This document shows positions 55,828-64,000 of a DNA stretch of 64,000 bases, in pieces. The notes beneath the pieces were generated by a model that saw only the letters and a program-made list of their open reading frames with translations, ran no database searches and was not told where the DNA came from. Position 1 is the stretch's first letter; each line of letters begins with the position of its first letter. Where the stretch lies: positions 1 to 64,000 of the IMG/VR virus record IMGVR_UViG_3300020185_004014, one strand, 5' to 3'. Source of the stretch: a virus. The position numbers and the translations under genes are program-made.

Positions 55828-56763
55828 ATGACTAAAAAACCCCAAATACTTAAGGAGATACAAAATAAGGAATTGCCTGAGGTAAATTATGCTTACCAAA
55901 AAACAATTTCTTACTCCCAAATGTCAATGTACAGGAGTTGCCCACACAAGTGGGCACTTCAGTATAAAGATGGACATTACCAGAATGAGCAATCTATTCA
56001 TTTTACTTTTGGTACTGCTATGCATGAAGTAATCCAAGATTGGCTTACAGTATTATATGAGCAGTCAGGGGTAAAAGCAGATGCTATAGATTTAGAGGAA
56101 CAATTTCAAGAAAAATTCATAGGATTATATAAAGAAGGTTATACTAAAAACAAGGACACTCACTACTCATCCCCAGAGGAATTACGTGAATTTTTTGAAG
56201 ATGGAGTAGCCATACTTGACTTTTTAAAAAAGAAACGTAAACATTACTTTAGAAACCGGGGTTGGCATCTTGCAGGCATCGAATTACCTATTGTAATGAA
56301 CGTTGGTAACAATTTGGTATACAAGGGCTTTATTGACCTCGTATTATACCATGAACCCACAAATAAATTTTATGTATACGATATAAAAACGTCTACTAGA
56401 GGATGGAATGTTAAAGCTAAGTCTGATGAAACTAAACAGATGCAGCTTGTACTTTACAAAAAGTTTTTTAATGAACAGTATGGGATCCCACTTGAAAATA
56501 TAGAAGTAGAATTTTTTATTGTACGTAGAAAAGTATGGGAAAGCAGTGAATACCCCATTCATAGAGTACAACTCCATAGACCGGCTGCAGGTAGAAATAA
56601 GCTAAGAAAAGCGGATCGCATATTAGAAGAATTTATTAGTGATTGTTTTACCCCTAAGGGAAAATATCAAGATAAAGAACACCCCAAAGTAGTATCATCT
56701 ATGTGTAAGTGGTGCCCTTTTAATGATAATAAAGAATTATGCAATAAACACGTATCTTCTTGA
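55828..56763 (+). CDS. PD-(D/E)XK nuclease (Cas4/RecB-like)
   Basis: 311 residues from ATG 55828; a GTG at 55807 lies inside the previous gene and is less likely. Motifs: SYSQMSMYRSCPHKWAL (first cluster Cys and helix), FTFGTAMHEVIQDWL (motif I His), VYKGFIDLVLYH (Asp), KFYVYDIKTSTRGW (Asp-x-Lys), QMQLVLYKKFF (Gln-x3-Tyr), and SSMCKWCPFNDNKELC with three Cys at the end. The Cys pattern suggests a 4Fe-4S cluster as in Cas4/AddB. Likely role in recombination or end processing. Confidence 0.85.
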   Translation: MTKKPQILKEIQNKELPEVNYAYQKTISYSQMSMYRSCPHKWALQYKDGHYQNEQSIHFTFGTAMHEVIQDWLTVLYEQSGVKADAIDLEEQFQEKFIGLYKEGYTKNKDTHYSSPEELREFFEDGVAILDFLKKKRKHYFRNRGWHLAGIELPIVMNVGNNLVYKGFIDLVLYHEPTNKFYVYDIKTSTRGWNVKAKSDETKQMQLVLYKKFFNEQYGIPLENIEVEFFIVRRKVWESSEYPIHRVQLHRPAAGRNKLRKADRILEEFISDCFTPKGKYQDKEHPKVVSSMCKWCPFNDNKELCNKHVSS

Positions 56764-56806
56764 CTCCATACATATTTATATACGCAAATTATATAAAATA
56801 TACATT

Positions 56807-56995
56807 ATGAGTAAAAAAGATTTAACATTAACAAGCGTAAAAATCCAAAGTGATTTATTTGAAGAGTTTAAAGTAGCATGTGTTAGACATAAGTTTTCTT
56901 TCCAAAAACTTGCTGACCGATGTGTTCATTTGTACCTTACAGACGAGGACTTTAAACGACAAGTTCACAATCACATTAATTTAGATTTAAAATAA
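56807..56995 (+). CDS. Small ribbon-helix-helix-like DNA-binding protein
   Basis: 62 residues from ATG 56807 (an ORF start at 56723 would lie inside the nuclease gene). LTLTSVKIQSDLFEEFKVAC forms a strand and helix, followed by SFQKLADRCVHLYL, the Arc/MetJ-type layout. Candidate transcriptional regulator of phage genes. A CATATTTAT element precedes it at 56771-56779. Confidence 0.6.
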   Translation: MSKKDLTLTSVKIQSDLFEEFKVACVRHKFSFQKLADRCVHLYLTDEDFKRQVHNHINLDLK

Positions 56996-57004
56996 AAATA
57001 AAAA

Positions 57005-58456
57005 ATGGTTACGAAAATGAAAGGATATGTTCCCAAAGAGGAACGTAAAAAAATACTTCTGATGTGCGATGACATTAGAACCCATTCAGGGATAGCAACT
57101 GTTGCTAAAGAAATAGTACTTCACACTGCACATAAGTATAACTATTTAAACATAGGGGCAGCTATCAAACACCCAGAAGCGGGTCAAAGACTTACTTTGA
57201 ACTCTGATATATCTCAAGCCACAGGCATTCCAGATCCTTCTGTAGAAGTAATCCCTAATGATGGTTATGGGAACCCAGATTTATTGAGGCAACTCATTAA
57301 GCATGAGAAACCTGATGCCATTTTTATAATTACAGATCCTAGATATTGGACTTGGTTGTTTCAAATGGAAAATGAAATTAGGAAACATACCCCTATAATT
57401 TATCTAAATATTTGGGATGATTATCCTGCTCCTTTATATAATAAGGAATATTATGAATCATGTGATTTATTAATGGGTATCTCTAAACAAACTGTTAATA
57501 TTAATAAGTTGGTATTAGGGGATAAAGCAGAAAATAAGATTATTTCCTATGTACCCCATGGATTAAATGATAAAGCATTTTATCCCATTGACGAGTCCCA
57601 TGCTGAGTATGATAAACTTAAAAAATTTAAAACTGAATTATTTAAGGGTAAAGAATATGAGTACGTAGTCCATTTTAATTCTAGAAACATTAGAAGAAAA
57701 CAAATTCCTGATACCATATGGGCTTATAAGCAATTCATAGATAGACTAACTTTAGACCAAGCCCAAAAATGTGCCATGGTTTTACACACACAAGTTGTAG
57801 ACAACAATGGAACTAATTTAAAGGCTGTAGTAGAAATGCTTTGTGGGGATGATGAGAAATACAACATTATCTTCTCAGAAAAAAAACTCCCAACTGCCCA
57901 GATGAATTATTTATATAATTCTACTGATGTACAAATCCAACTTACTTCTAATGAAGGTTGGGGTCTAAGTTTAACTGAAGCTTTACTTGTAGGTAATCCT
58001 ATTATAGCCAATGTTACAGGAGGGATGCAAGACCAAATGCGTTTTATTGATGAAAAGGGAGAATGGTTTACACCTAGTAAGGAAGTCCCCTCTAACCATA
58101 GAGGTACTTATAAACAGCATGGTAAGTGGGCTTTCCCAGTCTTCCCCACTAATATCTCTATTCAAGGATCAGTTCCTACCCCCTATATTTTTGATGACAG
58201 ATGCAACGCCTCAGATGCAGCGGACAGTATTTCTGAAGTTTGGGAAATGGGTTCTGTAGAAAGAAAATTTAGGGGAAATTCAGGAAGAGAATGGGCTTTA
58301 GGAGAAGAAGCAGGATTTACTTCTGAAAAGATGGGCTATAGAGTTATAGATAACATTGAACGTTTATTTACCACCTGGAAACCCCGAGAAAAATACGAAT
58401 TAATTAAGATAGAAGCTGGGAAGCCTAAGAAAATGTTACATACCTTAGAATACTAA
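57005..58456 (+). CDS. Glycosyltransferase, GT4-like (GT-B fold)
   Basis: 483 residues. N-terminal half starts KKILLMCDDIRTHSGIATVA (Gly-rich loop). The C-terminal nucleotide-sugar half carries VQIQLTSNEGWGLSLTEALL (about 311-330), the E-x7-E motif of GT4 enzymes. A C-terminal extension is present. No signal peptide: acts in the cytoplasm. Paired with a second GT4-like gene 5 bases downstream. Confidence 0.8.
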   Translation: MVTKMKGYVPKEERKKILLMCDDIRTHSGIATVAKEIVLHTAHKYNYLNIGAAIKHPEAGQRLTLNSDISQATGIPDPSVEVIPNDGYGNPDLLRQLIKHEKPDAIFIITDPRYWTWLFQMENEIRKHTPIIYLNIWDDYPAPLYNKEYYESCDLLMGISKQTVNINKLVLGDKAENKIISYVPHGLNDKAFYPIDESHAEYDKLKKFKTELFKGKEYEYVVHFNSRNIRRKQIPDTIWAYKQFIDRLTLDQAQKCAMVLHTQVVDNNGTNLKAVVEMLCGDDEKYNIIFSEKKLPTAQMNYLYNSTDVQIQLTSNEGWGLSLTEALLVGNPIIANVTGGMQDQMRFIDEKGEWFTPSKEVPSNHRGTYKQHGKWAFPVFPTNISIQGSVPTPYIFDDRCNASDAADSISEVWEMGSVERKFRGNSGREWALGEEAGFTSEKMGYRVIDNIERLFTTWKPREKYELIKIEAGKPKKMLHTLEY

Positions 58457-58461
58457 TAAAA

Positions 58462-59748
58462 ATGGAAATAAGACCACTATTTATAATAAGCTGCCCTATT
58501 GATACCTATTCGGGTTATGGAGCACGCTCTCGAGATTTAGTTAAAGCTATTATTAGCTTTGGTAAATATAATGTACAAATCCTTCCCCAAAGATGGGGAA
58601 ATTGTCCTTGGGGATTTATTGAGGATCACCCCGAAGATTGGGGATTCCTTACCCCTCACCTTCTCCCCCCTGTAAACCAACTCCCATCAAAACCTGCGGT
58701 TTGGGCCCAAATTTCAGTACCTAATGAATTCCAGCCTATGGGGGAATATAATATAGGATTTACTGCAGGTATTGAAACTACGGTTTGTGATCCTAAATGG
58801 ATTGAGGGGTTAAATAGAATGGATGTTAATTTTGTTTCTTCAGAACACTCAAAAAAGATTTTCCAAGATAGTAAATTTGAAAAAAGAGATCCTAGAACTG
58901 AAACTACAGTAGGTAGCATTGAGTTAGAAAAACCTGTAGAAGTATTGTTGGAAGGGGCAAATTTATCTACTTATTTACCTAAATCTTCTACTTTCAATTT
59001 AGATTCTGTAGAAGAAGATTTTGCTTACTTATTTATGGGCCATTGGATGTCAGGGGCTATAGGAGAAGATAGAAAAAATGTAGGAATGTTAGTCCATTCA
59101 TTTTTAGAAACTTTTAAAAATAAAAAGAAATGCCCTGCTTTAATATTAAAAACAAGTGGTGCAGGTTCTTCTTATATGGATAGAGAATCTATTATTGATA
59201 AAATTGATTTTATTAGGAATAATGTTAAAGATGCTCGTTCCCTTCCCAATATTTACCTTTTACATGGAGAATTTACTGATAAAGAAATAAATGAACTTTA
59301 TAACCATAAAAAGATAAAAGCTTTAGTTAGTTTAACTAAAGGAGAGGGATTTGGTAGGCCTTTACTTGAATTTAGTTTAACCAAAAAACCCATTATTACG
59401 ACAAACTGGTCAGGTCATCTAGACTTCTTATCCCCAGAATTTACTACTTTAATTAATGGGGAATTAAAACCAGTCCATCAATCTGCACTTGTTCCAAATA
59501 TAATTTTACCTGAAAGCCAATGGTTTTCTCCTAACGTGTATGAATTTATGCACTACTTAAAAGATATGTTTGAGGATTATAAACCCTATAAGGAAAAAGC
59601 AACACGTCAAGCCTATAAAAGTAAAACAGAATTTAGTTATGAAATAATGGAATCCAAACTTCATAACTTTATTAAAAACGCCATCCCAGCTTCCCCCACA
59701 CAAATCAAATTGAAATTACCCAAACTCAAAAAATTAGAAAATGTCTAA
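58462..59748 (+). CDS. Glycosyltransferase, GT4-like (GT-B fold)
   Basis: 428 residues. The start PLFIISCPIDTYSGYGARSR gives the Gly loop, and VSLTKGEGFGRPLLEFSLTK (about 292-311) matches the E-x7-E region. Related in plan to the gene before it, with which it may act on the same glycan. Overlaps the zinc-ribbon gene by 8 bases. Confidence 0.8.
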   Translation: MEIRPLFIISCPIDTYSGYGARSRDLVKAIISFGKYNVQILPQRWGNCPWGFIEDHPEDWGFLTPHLLPPVNQLPSKPAVWAQISVPNEFQPMGEYNIGFTAGIETTVCDPKWIEGLNRMDVNFVSSEHSKKIFQDSKFEKRDPRTETTVGSIELEKPVEVLLEGANLSTYLPKSSTFNLDSVEEDFAYLFMGHWMSGAIGEDRKNVGMLVHSFLETFKNKKKCPALILKTSGAGSSYMDRESIIDKIDFIRNNVKDARSLPNIYLLHGEFTDKEINELYNHKKIKALVSLTKGEGFGRPLLEFSLTKKPIITTNWSGHLDFLSPEFTTLINGELKPVHQSALVPNIILPESQWFSPNVYEFMHYLKDMFEDYKPYKEKATRQAYKSKTEFSYEIMESKLHNFIKNAIPASPTQIKLKLPKLKKLENV

Positions 59749-60166
59749 GGATAAATTAACAATATGCCCCCGTTGTGGAAGTGATGCTTGCTATGAACAA
59801 GATATGGGATCTGATTATGTTATAAATCTATGTTATGGGTGTGGGTTTACCACTAATACCCTTATGCATTCTGAAAGTAAATTTTTAGAGGAACAAATAG
59901 AAGTACTCCCGGAGTTATATAAAGATCTTATTTATGTAAGTGATGACGGATTAAATTGGATGCCCTCTGCTGTAAATAACCCTGAAAAAGGGATGGTATA
60001 TGCTGATGGGAAAAACCCCAAAGAGTGGAAGTGGGCAGCTGTAAAAGCCTTATCAAATGATGGGGATAAGCCTAAAATGGACATGAAAAATTTAAAACAC
60101 TTTAGTGAAAAAGACTATATGGAAGCTTTAGATTATATTGGGATGTTTGAAAAAGTAAAAAAATGA
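59741..60166 (+). CDS. Zinc-ribbon protein
   Basis: 141 residues. An N-terminal zinc ribbon, TICPRCGSDACYEQ ... LCYGCGFTT (two CxxC pairs, about 9-36), followed by an acidic helical domain seen in T4-like phage proteins of unknown role. Overlaps the next glycosyltransferase by 4 bases. Confidence 0.6.
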   Translation: MSKDKLTICPRCGSDACYEQDMGSDYVINLCYGCGFTTNTLMHSESKFLEEQIEVLPELYKDLIYVSDDGLNWMPSAVNNPEKGMVYADGKNPKEWKWAAVKALSNDGDKPKMDMKNLKHFSEKDYMEALDYIGMFEKVKK

Positions 60167-60894
60167 AGAATTGTGTAGTAATCCCTGGTTATAACAATTA
60201 TAAAGAAAAGTTACCTTTTGGATTAAAATCTTGGGAGTATTATTGTAATAAATATAATTTAGAATTAACTGTCCTAGATAGTGAAAGTTCTTTTAATCGC
60301 AACCAAGCAATTTGGCAATGTTGGTTTGATATAGAAAAGATTTTTACTAAACATGATAGGATGCTTTTAGTAGATTTAGATACTATAGTAAGGTGGGATA
60401 CTCCTAACTTATTTGAAATATTCTCCTCCCATTTTAATTGCATCAATCATTGCCCACATTTTGGAGAATCGCCGGGTGAATATCATTATGAGGAATGGAA
60501 AAACTTTATAGATTTTATTCCTAATAACTCATTTTATTTCAATACAGGAGTACTTCTATTTAATAAATCTCATTATAAAACTATTAAAAAATATCTACTT
60601 CCTTATTATGAATATTATATGGATCAAGAGTTAGTAGGAAACAACCCCCCTCCTAATAAACAACGTTTAAGTGCTTATGAACAAACCCCTATAAATTTAG
60701 TAGTACAAAAACATTTAACATCCGAAATAAGATTTAAACCTCTTCTTTTTAATGACTTAGTTATGACTAAGTATAATGATTATAAATTTATTGATGAATC
60801 ATATATATGGCATTTTACGGGTAATAACATGGGTAATGATAGAGCACAAGTAATGAACCAAACCTGGAACCAGGTAAAACAATATTATAAATGA
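60163..60894 (+). CDS. Nucleotide-sugar glycosyltransferase (GT-A)
   Basis: 243 residues. DxD motif in RMLLVDLDTIVRWDTPNLFE (about 66-85), preceded by RNQAIWQCWFDIEKIF, and later NTGVLLFNKSHY and DQELVGNN. Pattern of a GT8-like or related transferase. Acceptor unknown. Overlaps both neighbours. Confidence 0.7.
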   Translation: MKNCVVIPGYNNYKEKLPFGLKSWEYYCNKYNLELTVLDSESSFNRNQAIWQCWFDIEKIFTKHDRMLLVDLDTIVRWDTPNLFEIFSSHFNCINHCPHFGESPGEYHYEEWKNFIDFIPNNSFYFNTGVLLFNKSHYKTIKKYLLPYYEYYMDQELVGNNPPPNKQRLSAYEQTPINLVVQKHLTSEIRFKPLLFNDLVMTKYNDYKFIDESYIWHFTGNNMGNDRAQVMNQTWNQVKQYYK

Positions 60895-61535
60895 AAATAA
60901 GTTATCAAATATTATGTAAAAATGAAGATAGTTCATTAGAAAAATTATTAGATTTTTTAGTAACTCACAAAAGAGATGAGGATGAAATTAATGTGTGTAG
61001 AGATAGTTTAGGTAAAAATCCCACAACTCTACAAGTAATTGATAATTTCAAAAACCACATTAATTACTTCGAAAGAGAAATTACCCACACCATTCACAAC
61101 CAAAAAAATTGGCTAGCTGAACAAGCTTCAGGGGATTACCTATTCTATTTAGATGCTGATGAATTACTATATGAAGAATTTATTAGTGCCCTCCCAACTA
61201 TTATCGAAACTAACCCTGATGTTGATATTTACTTCCTTCCTCGAATAAACATTGTGGAGGGAATTACCCAAGAATACATTAGCCAAAGAGGATGGCAAGT
61301 AAATGAAAAAGGATGGATCAACTTCCCAGACGTACAAGATAGACTATTCAAACATGGTGGAGGAATAAAATTTAATGAAATTCCTCATGGTAGATTGCTA
61401 AATGAGGGTAAAAAATATTCTTTCCTACCTGCAGAAGAATTGTACTCTATTATCCATATTAAATCGTTTGAAAAGCAAACAAGTGATAATAGCTGGCATG
61501 ATAATAAAGAGAGGGAATTAGGATTACGTAAGTAA
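60891..61535 (+). CDS. Glycosyltransferase family 2-like protein
   Basis: 214 residues. Start ISYQILCKNEDSSLEKLLDF, acceptor region NWLAEQASGDYLFYLDADEL (about 73-92, with the DxD). This is the layout of short GT2 enzymes that add a sugar to a glycan chain. The last residues are polar; no membrane helix. Confidence 0.75.
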   Translation: MKISYQILCKNEDSSLEKLLDFLVTHKRDEDEINVCRDSLGKNPTTLQVIDNFKNHINYFEREITHTIHNQKNWLAEQASGDYLFYLDADELLYEEFISALPTIIETNPDVDIYFLPRINIVEGITQEYISQRGWQVNEKGWINFPDVQDRLFKHGGGIKFNEIPHGRLLNEGKKYSFLPAEELYSIIHIKSFEKQTSDNSWHDNKERELGLRK

Positions 61536-61536
61536 A

Positions 61537-62259
61537 ATGGGTAAAATTTTAACTATTATTCCTGTCTATAATAAAGAAGAATTTTTAGAGGGGGCAATTG
61601 AAAGTGTACTTCAACAAACCCATAAAAATATAGAGCTAGTACTTGTAGATGATTGTTCTACTGATAAGTCTCTAGAAATAGCTAAATCATATGAACATTT
61701 AGATAATGTAACAATACTACAAAATTCTGAAAATAGAGGGTGCTATTATACTATTAATAGAGGATTAGAGCATTTTAAAGATAAAGAATGGGATTACTTC
61801 ACGGCGCATGGTGCTGATGATCTTTCGGATGTAACTAGGTTTGAAACTCTTTTAAAATATTTTGATAAACCTAATTTATTAGGCTTAAAGTCTACTTACA
61901 TAAGAGTCAATACTGATTTAGAACCCCAAATAGATCCCCAAAGTGGTCAATACCGAATACGTGCTTCTGAAGGAATAGCTATGTTCCCTAGAAAAACATT
62001 TGAAATTTTAGGTTATTATGACAATACTAAAGTTTCTGGGGATACTGATTACTGGTGGAGGTGTGAAGCTTATTGTAAAATTAATCCCACATATACTTTA
62101 ACAGAGTCTTTAGAGCATTTATATTTGGCTATAGTACATGGGGAAAATTTAACTACAAAAATACCCCCCTCTACTAGAGGGGGATACTTCCAAAAATCTC
62201 GGAATGAAATACAGCAAATGATTCAAACTGGTAATTTTTACAGAAATATTTTTAAATAA
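61537..62259 (+). CDS. Glycosyltransferase family 2
   Basis: 240 residues. A classic GT2 start TIIPVYNKEEFLEGAIESVL (about 6-25), LVLVDDCSTDKSLEIAK, NRGCYYTINRGL, and YFTAHGADDLS at the DxD position. Clear family. One base after the previous gene. Last of five glycosyltransferases. Confidence 0.9.
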   Translation: MGKILTIIPVYNKEEFLEGAIESVLQQTHKNIELVLVDDCSTDKSLEIAKSYEHLDNVTILQNSENRGCYYTINRGLEHFKDKEWDYFTAHGADDLSDVTRFETLLKYFDKPNLLGLKSTYIRVNTDLEPQIDPQSGQYRIRASEGIAMFPRKTFEILGYYDNTKVSGDTDYWWRCEAYCKINPTYTLTESLEHLYLAIVHGENLTTKIPPSTRGGYFQKSRNEIQQMIQTGNFYRNIFK

Positions 62260-62273
62260 AAATAAACACTTGC

Positions 62274-62282
62274 AATATTTAT
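62274..62282 (+). promoter_or_regulatory. AATATTTAT motif, candidate promoter
   Basis: AATATTTAT ends 4 bases before the ATG at 62287, with no TTTG at -33. A transcript would be essentially leaderless. Confidence 0.35.
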
Positions 62283-62286
62283 TATT

Positions 62287-62634
62287 ATGGATAAGGAAAA
62301 GAAAAAACGTGAAATCCTTTCTGTGGAAATACTTTATGATGATAAAGAAGATTTAGATATATTAACTGAATCTGAAGATTTCCACAAATTATTGTTTGAT
62401 GAAGTTGTAACTGGAATAGGGGAAGCATTAGAAACCAATTCTACTACAGCTAAAATAATTTATATACCTAATCTAGAATGCTCTGTAACCATATACAGAC
62501 GTAATTTTAAAGCCGCTATCGAGGGGGTTATTAAATTTTATGAAAAACAGGAAGATTATAAAAAATGTGCTGAATTAGTTAAATTAAAGGAAAAGGTTGA
62601 TGGGACAAAAAAAAGAAGTAAAGGAGATTCTTGA
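62287..62634 (+). CDS. Hypothetical protein
   Basis: 115 residues, acidic start with a Lys-rich end, helical. No recognised family. Overlaps the next gene by about 35 bases. Confidence 0.55.
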   Translation: MDKEKKKREILSVEILYDDKEDLDILTESEDFHKLLFDEVVTGIGEALETNSTTAKIIYIPNLECSVTIYRRNFKAAIEGVIKFYEKQEDYKKCAELVKLKEKVDGTKKRSKGDS

Positions 62635-63016
62635 ATCTATTTTAGGTACTACTATTCATTTTACTAGTGATAAAGCAGATGCTGCAACTAGGATAAAAAA
62701 TGAATTTATTAGAATAATGGATATGTTTGAAGAAGCTTGGCAACGTCAACACGATTTATATTCTAACTACAAAATAGATACTTCTTCAATGGATGATATA
62801 TTTTTTCAAGTTATAGAAAGTTTAATCCATTTTTGTTTTGAACCCCTAGCAGCTGAAGCAATATTATTTTACGTATACACTAGGTTTGATAGTGGTGAAG
62901 AGATAGTACCTTTTTTAGATGATGAAGGGGTAGAACATATTTTCAATAATAAAGAAGAATTATGGGATTATTTAGTAGATTTAAGAATTAAAATAGATAA
63001 AAATGCCAAAAGCTAA
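62600..63016 (+). CDS. Hypothetical protein
   Basis: 138 residues from ATG 62600 (a TTG one codon earlier is less likely). Helical and acidic with FIRIMDMFEEAWQRQHDLY. Not recognised. Overlaps the HNH-like gene by 14 bases. Confidence 0.55.
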   Translation: MGQKKEVKEILESILGTTIHFTSDKADAATRIKNEFIRIMDMFEEAWQRQHDLYSNYKIDTSSMDDIFFQVIESLIHFCFEPLAAEAILFYVYTRFDSGEEIVPFLDDEGVEHIFNNKEELWDYLVDLRIKIDKNAKS

Positions 63017-63626
63017 ACCCCTAAGCAAACAGCAGATACAAGCAGCTATGAATAAGACTATGTCTAATAGAGCGGCTTCAAGATACTTAGGGGTATCCTA
63101 CATTCATTACAAAAAATGGGCTCAAAACTATGACAGTGAAACCCATGAAAATTTATTTGAACAACATAAAAACCAATCAGGTAAAGGTATACCTAAATTT
63201 TTAAATGGTAGTGTAAAACAACCTGCTGTATTGGATATTATAGAAGGTAGAGTTGACAGCTCCCACTTCTCAGCATCTAAAATCCGTGAGAGGATGATAG
63301 GGGAAGGTTATCTAAACGATTGTTGTTCCAATTGTAATTTTAATGAACGAAGGGTATTAGACTATAAAGTTCCGTTAATAATGAACTTTAAAGACGCTAA
63401 TAAAAAAAACTATAAGCTGGATAATGTAGAACTTCTTTGTTACAACTGCTATTTTTTAACAGTAGGGGATATATTTAGTGACAAACAGATTCAAACAATG
63501 GAGGAACACAAACCAGTTAATGAAGGTAAAGTAGATTGGGAAATTAATGATTACCACTTACAACGCTTAAAAGAACTAGGTTTGGGAGATGATGAAAATG
63601 AATTTGATTTAATATCAAGAATATGA
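63003..63626 (+). CDS. Helix-turn-helix/zinc-finger protein, HNH-like
   Basis: 207 residues. The N-terminal segment [20 protein letters not shown] (about 20-39) looks like a helix-turn-helix. The central part [15 protein letters not shown] ... [15 protein letters not shown] (about 107-155) has two CxxC pairs around an N-residue core as in HNH endonucleases, but the catalytic His is not evident. Possibly a DNA-binding protein derived from a nuclease. Its stop overlaps the GH16 start (ATGA). Confidence 0.6.
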   Translation: MPKAKPLSKQQIQAAMNKTMSNRAASRYLGVSYIHYKKWAQNYDSETHENLFEQHKNQSGKGIPKFLNGSVKQPAVLDIIEGRVDSSHFSASKIRERMIGEGYLNDCCSNCNFNERRVLDYKVPLIMNFKDANKKNYKLDNVELLCYNCYFLTVGDIFSDKQIQTMEEHKPVNEGKVDWEINDYHLQRLKELGLGDDENEFDLISRI

Positions 63627-64000
63627 ATGACGTAATTGAATGGTCCGGGTATAAATGGTTAACCCAAGAAAGGTGGGGACGAGTTCATAAGGATAAGTCC
63701 TACTGTTGGTATGATCCTAGTGCAGTAGAAATTACTCTAAAAAACCATCTAAATCTAAAAACCCAGTATAACCCCAAAGAATTCCCTGAGTTAGGAATTA
63801 GATCTAAAATGGGAGTAGGGTTAGTTTCATGTGCCACAGAATTTGGTCCTGGAACTTTTGAAATAGAAGCCAAATTACCCTATGGCAAACATTTATGGCC
63901 AGCCTTTTGGATGTGGAGCTGGGATAGTTGGCCACCTGAGATTGACATATTTGAAGGTTATTCACATAAAAATCCTAATTATTTTAGATTTAATTGGAAT
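63623..64000 (+). CDS. GH16 family glycoside hydrolase, 3'-truncated by window edge
   Basis: 126 residues are present, open to the end of the window; this reading comes from translating the last bases directly. The GH16 active-site strand [10 protein letters not shown] (E-x-D-x-x-E) lies at about residues 106-115, after [15 protein letters not shown], the usual preceding strand. GH16 enzymes cut beta-1,3- or beta-1,4-glucans, agar, carrageenan or similar. No signal peptide, so it may be a virion component that opens host polysaccharide, or act at lysis. ATGA overlap upstream. Confidence 0.85.
   Translation, partial: MNDVIEWSGYKWLTQERWGRVHKDKSYCWYDPSAVEITLKNHLNLKTQYNPKEFPELGIRSKMGVGLVSCATEFGPGTFEIEAKLPYGKHLWPAFWMWSWDSWPPEIDIFEGYSHKNPNYFRFNWN

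Noticed and set aside
56723-56806. N-terminal extension of the RHH protein
   Set aside because: It overlaps the nuclease gene and a promoter-like region; ATG 56807 gives a compact RHH domain.

Overview
The window looks like part of the genome of a large tailed phage of the T4 superfamily that infects a Bacteroidota (probably marine flavobacterial) host. The phage assignment rests on a T4-type replication and recombination set: gp32, UvsX, RNase H/5' exonuclease, gp41 helicase, a split gp43 polymerase, gp45 clamp and gp44/gp62 clamp loader. Class I ribonucleotide reductase and a long run of fibre genes support it. Every gene I accept lies on the + strand. Genes are tightly packed, with many ATGA or TAATG junctions, and the DNA is AT-rich. 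The host assignment rests on three kinds of evidence: type IX secretion system (T9SS) sorting domains and a flavobacterial TonB-dependent receptor encoded by the phage itself; promoters of the Bacteroidota form TTTG-N19/20-TATATT; and A-rich leaders without clear Shine-Dalgarno sequences.

Layout: 1-17.8 kb holds virion adhesion genes: a collagen-like protein cut by the left edge, three small possibly related proteins, a LamG-like protein, two paralogous fibres with YadA-head-like repeats, and a 1554-residue G8-like/F5-8C-like/beta-helix protein. 17.8-19.5 kb carries a compact family A DNA polymerase-like gene. 20.0-27.1 kb is gp32-uvsX-rnh-gp41-nrdB-nrdA. 27.1-28.8 kb looks like a lysis region (holin-like protein, spanin-like pair, small membrane protein) followed by an SNase-like nuclease.

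29.3-43.5 kb contains a full set for 7-deazaguanine DNA modification (DpdA-like transglycosylase, QueC, QueD, QueE, FolE). Interleaved with it is an island of genes acting at or outside the host envelope: a fasciclin protein, an M43 metalloprotease and a CHU_C-domain protein (all three with signal peptides and T9SS-type C-termini), a lipoprotein, a PiT-type phosphate transporter, an M15 peptidase and a full-length TonB-dependent receptor. ThyX, HPRT, a MazG-like protein and two thioredoxins add nucleotide metabolism and reduction of the reductase.

45.6-54.4 kb is the replisome: polymerase split in two with an 87-residue ORF between, clamp and clamp loader, interrupted by a chaperone cassette (Hsp20, GroES, GroEL). 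54.4-64.0 kb is an accessory block with five glycosyltransferases, a methyltransferase, a PD-(D/E)XK nuclease, an RHH protein, zinc-ribbon and HNH-like proteins, and a GH16 glycanase cut by the right edge.

The most unusual content is the envelope island. This phage appears to supply its own T9SS cargo and its own outer-membrane receptor to the infected cell. No tRNA, CRISPR, IS element, integrase or origin was recognised, and no stretch over 300 bases lacks a gene.
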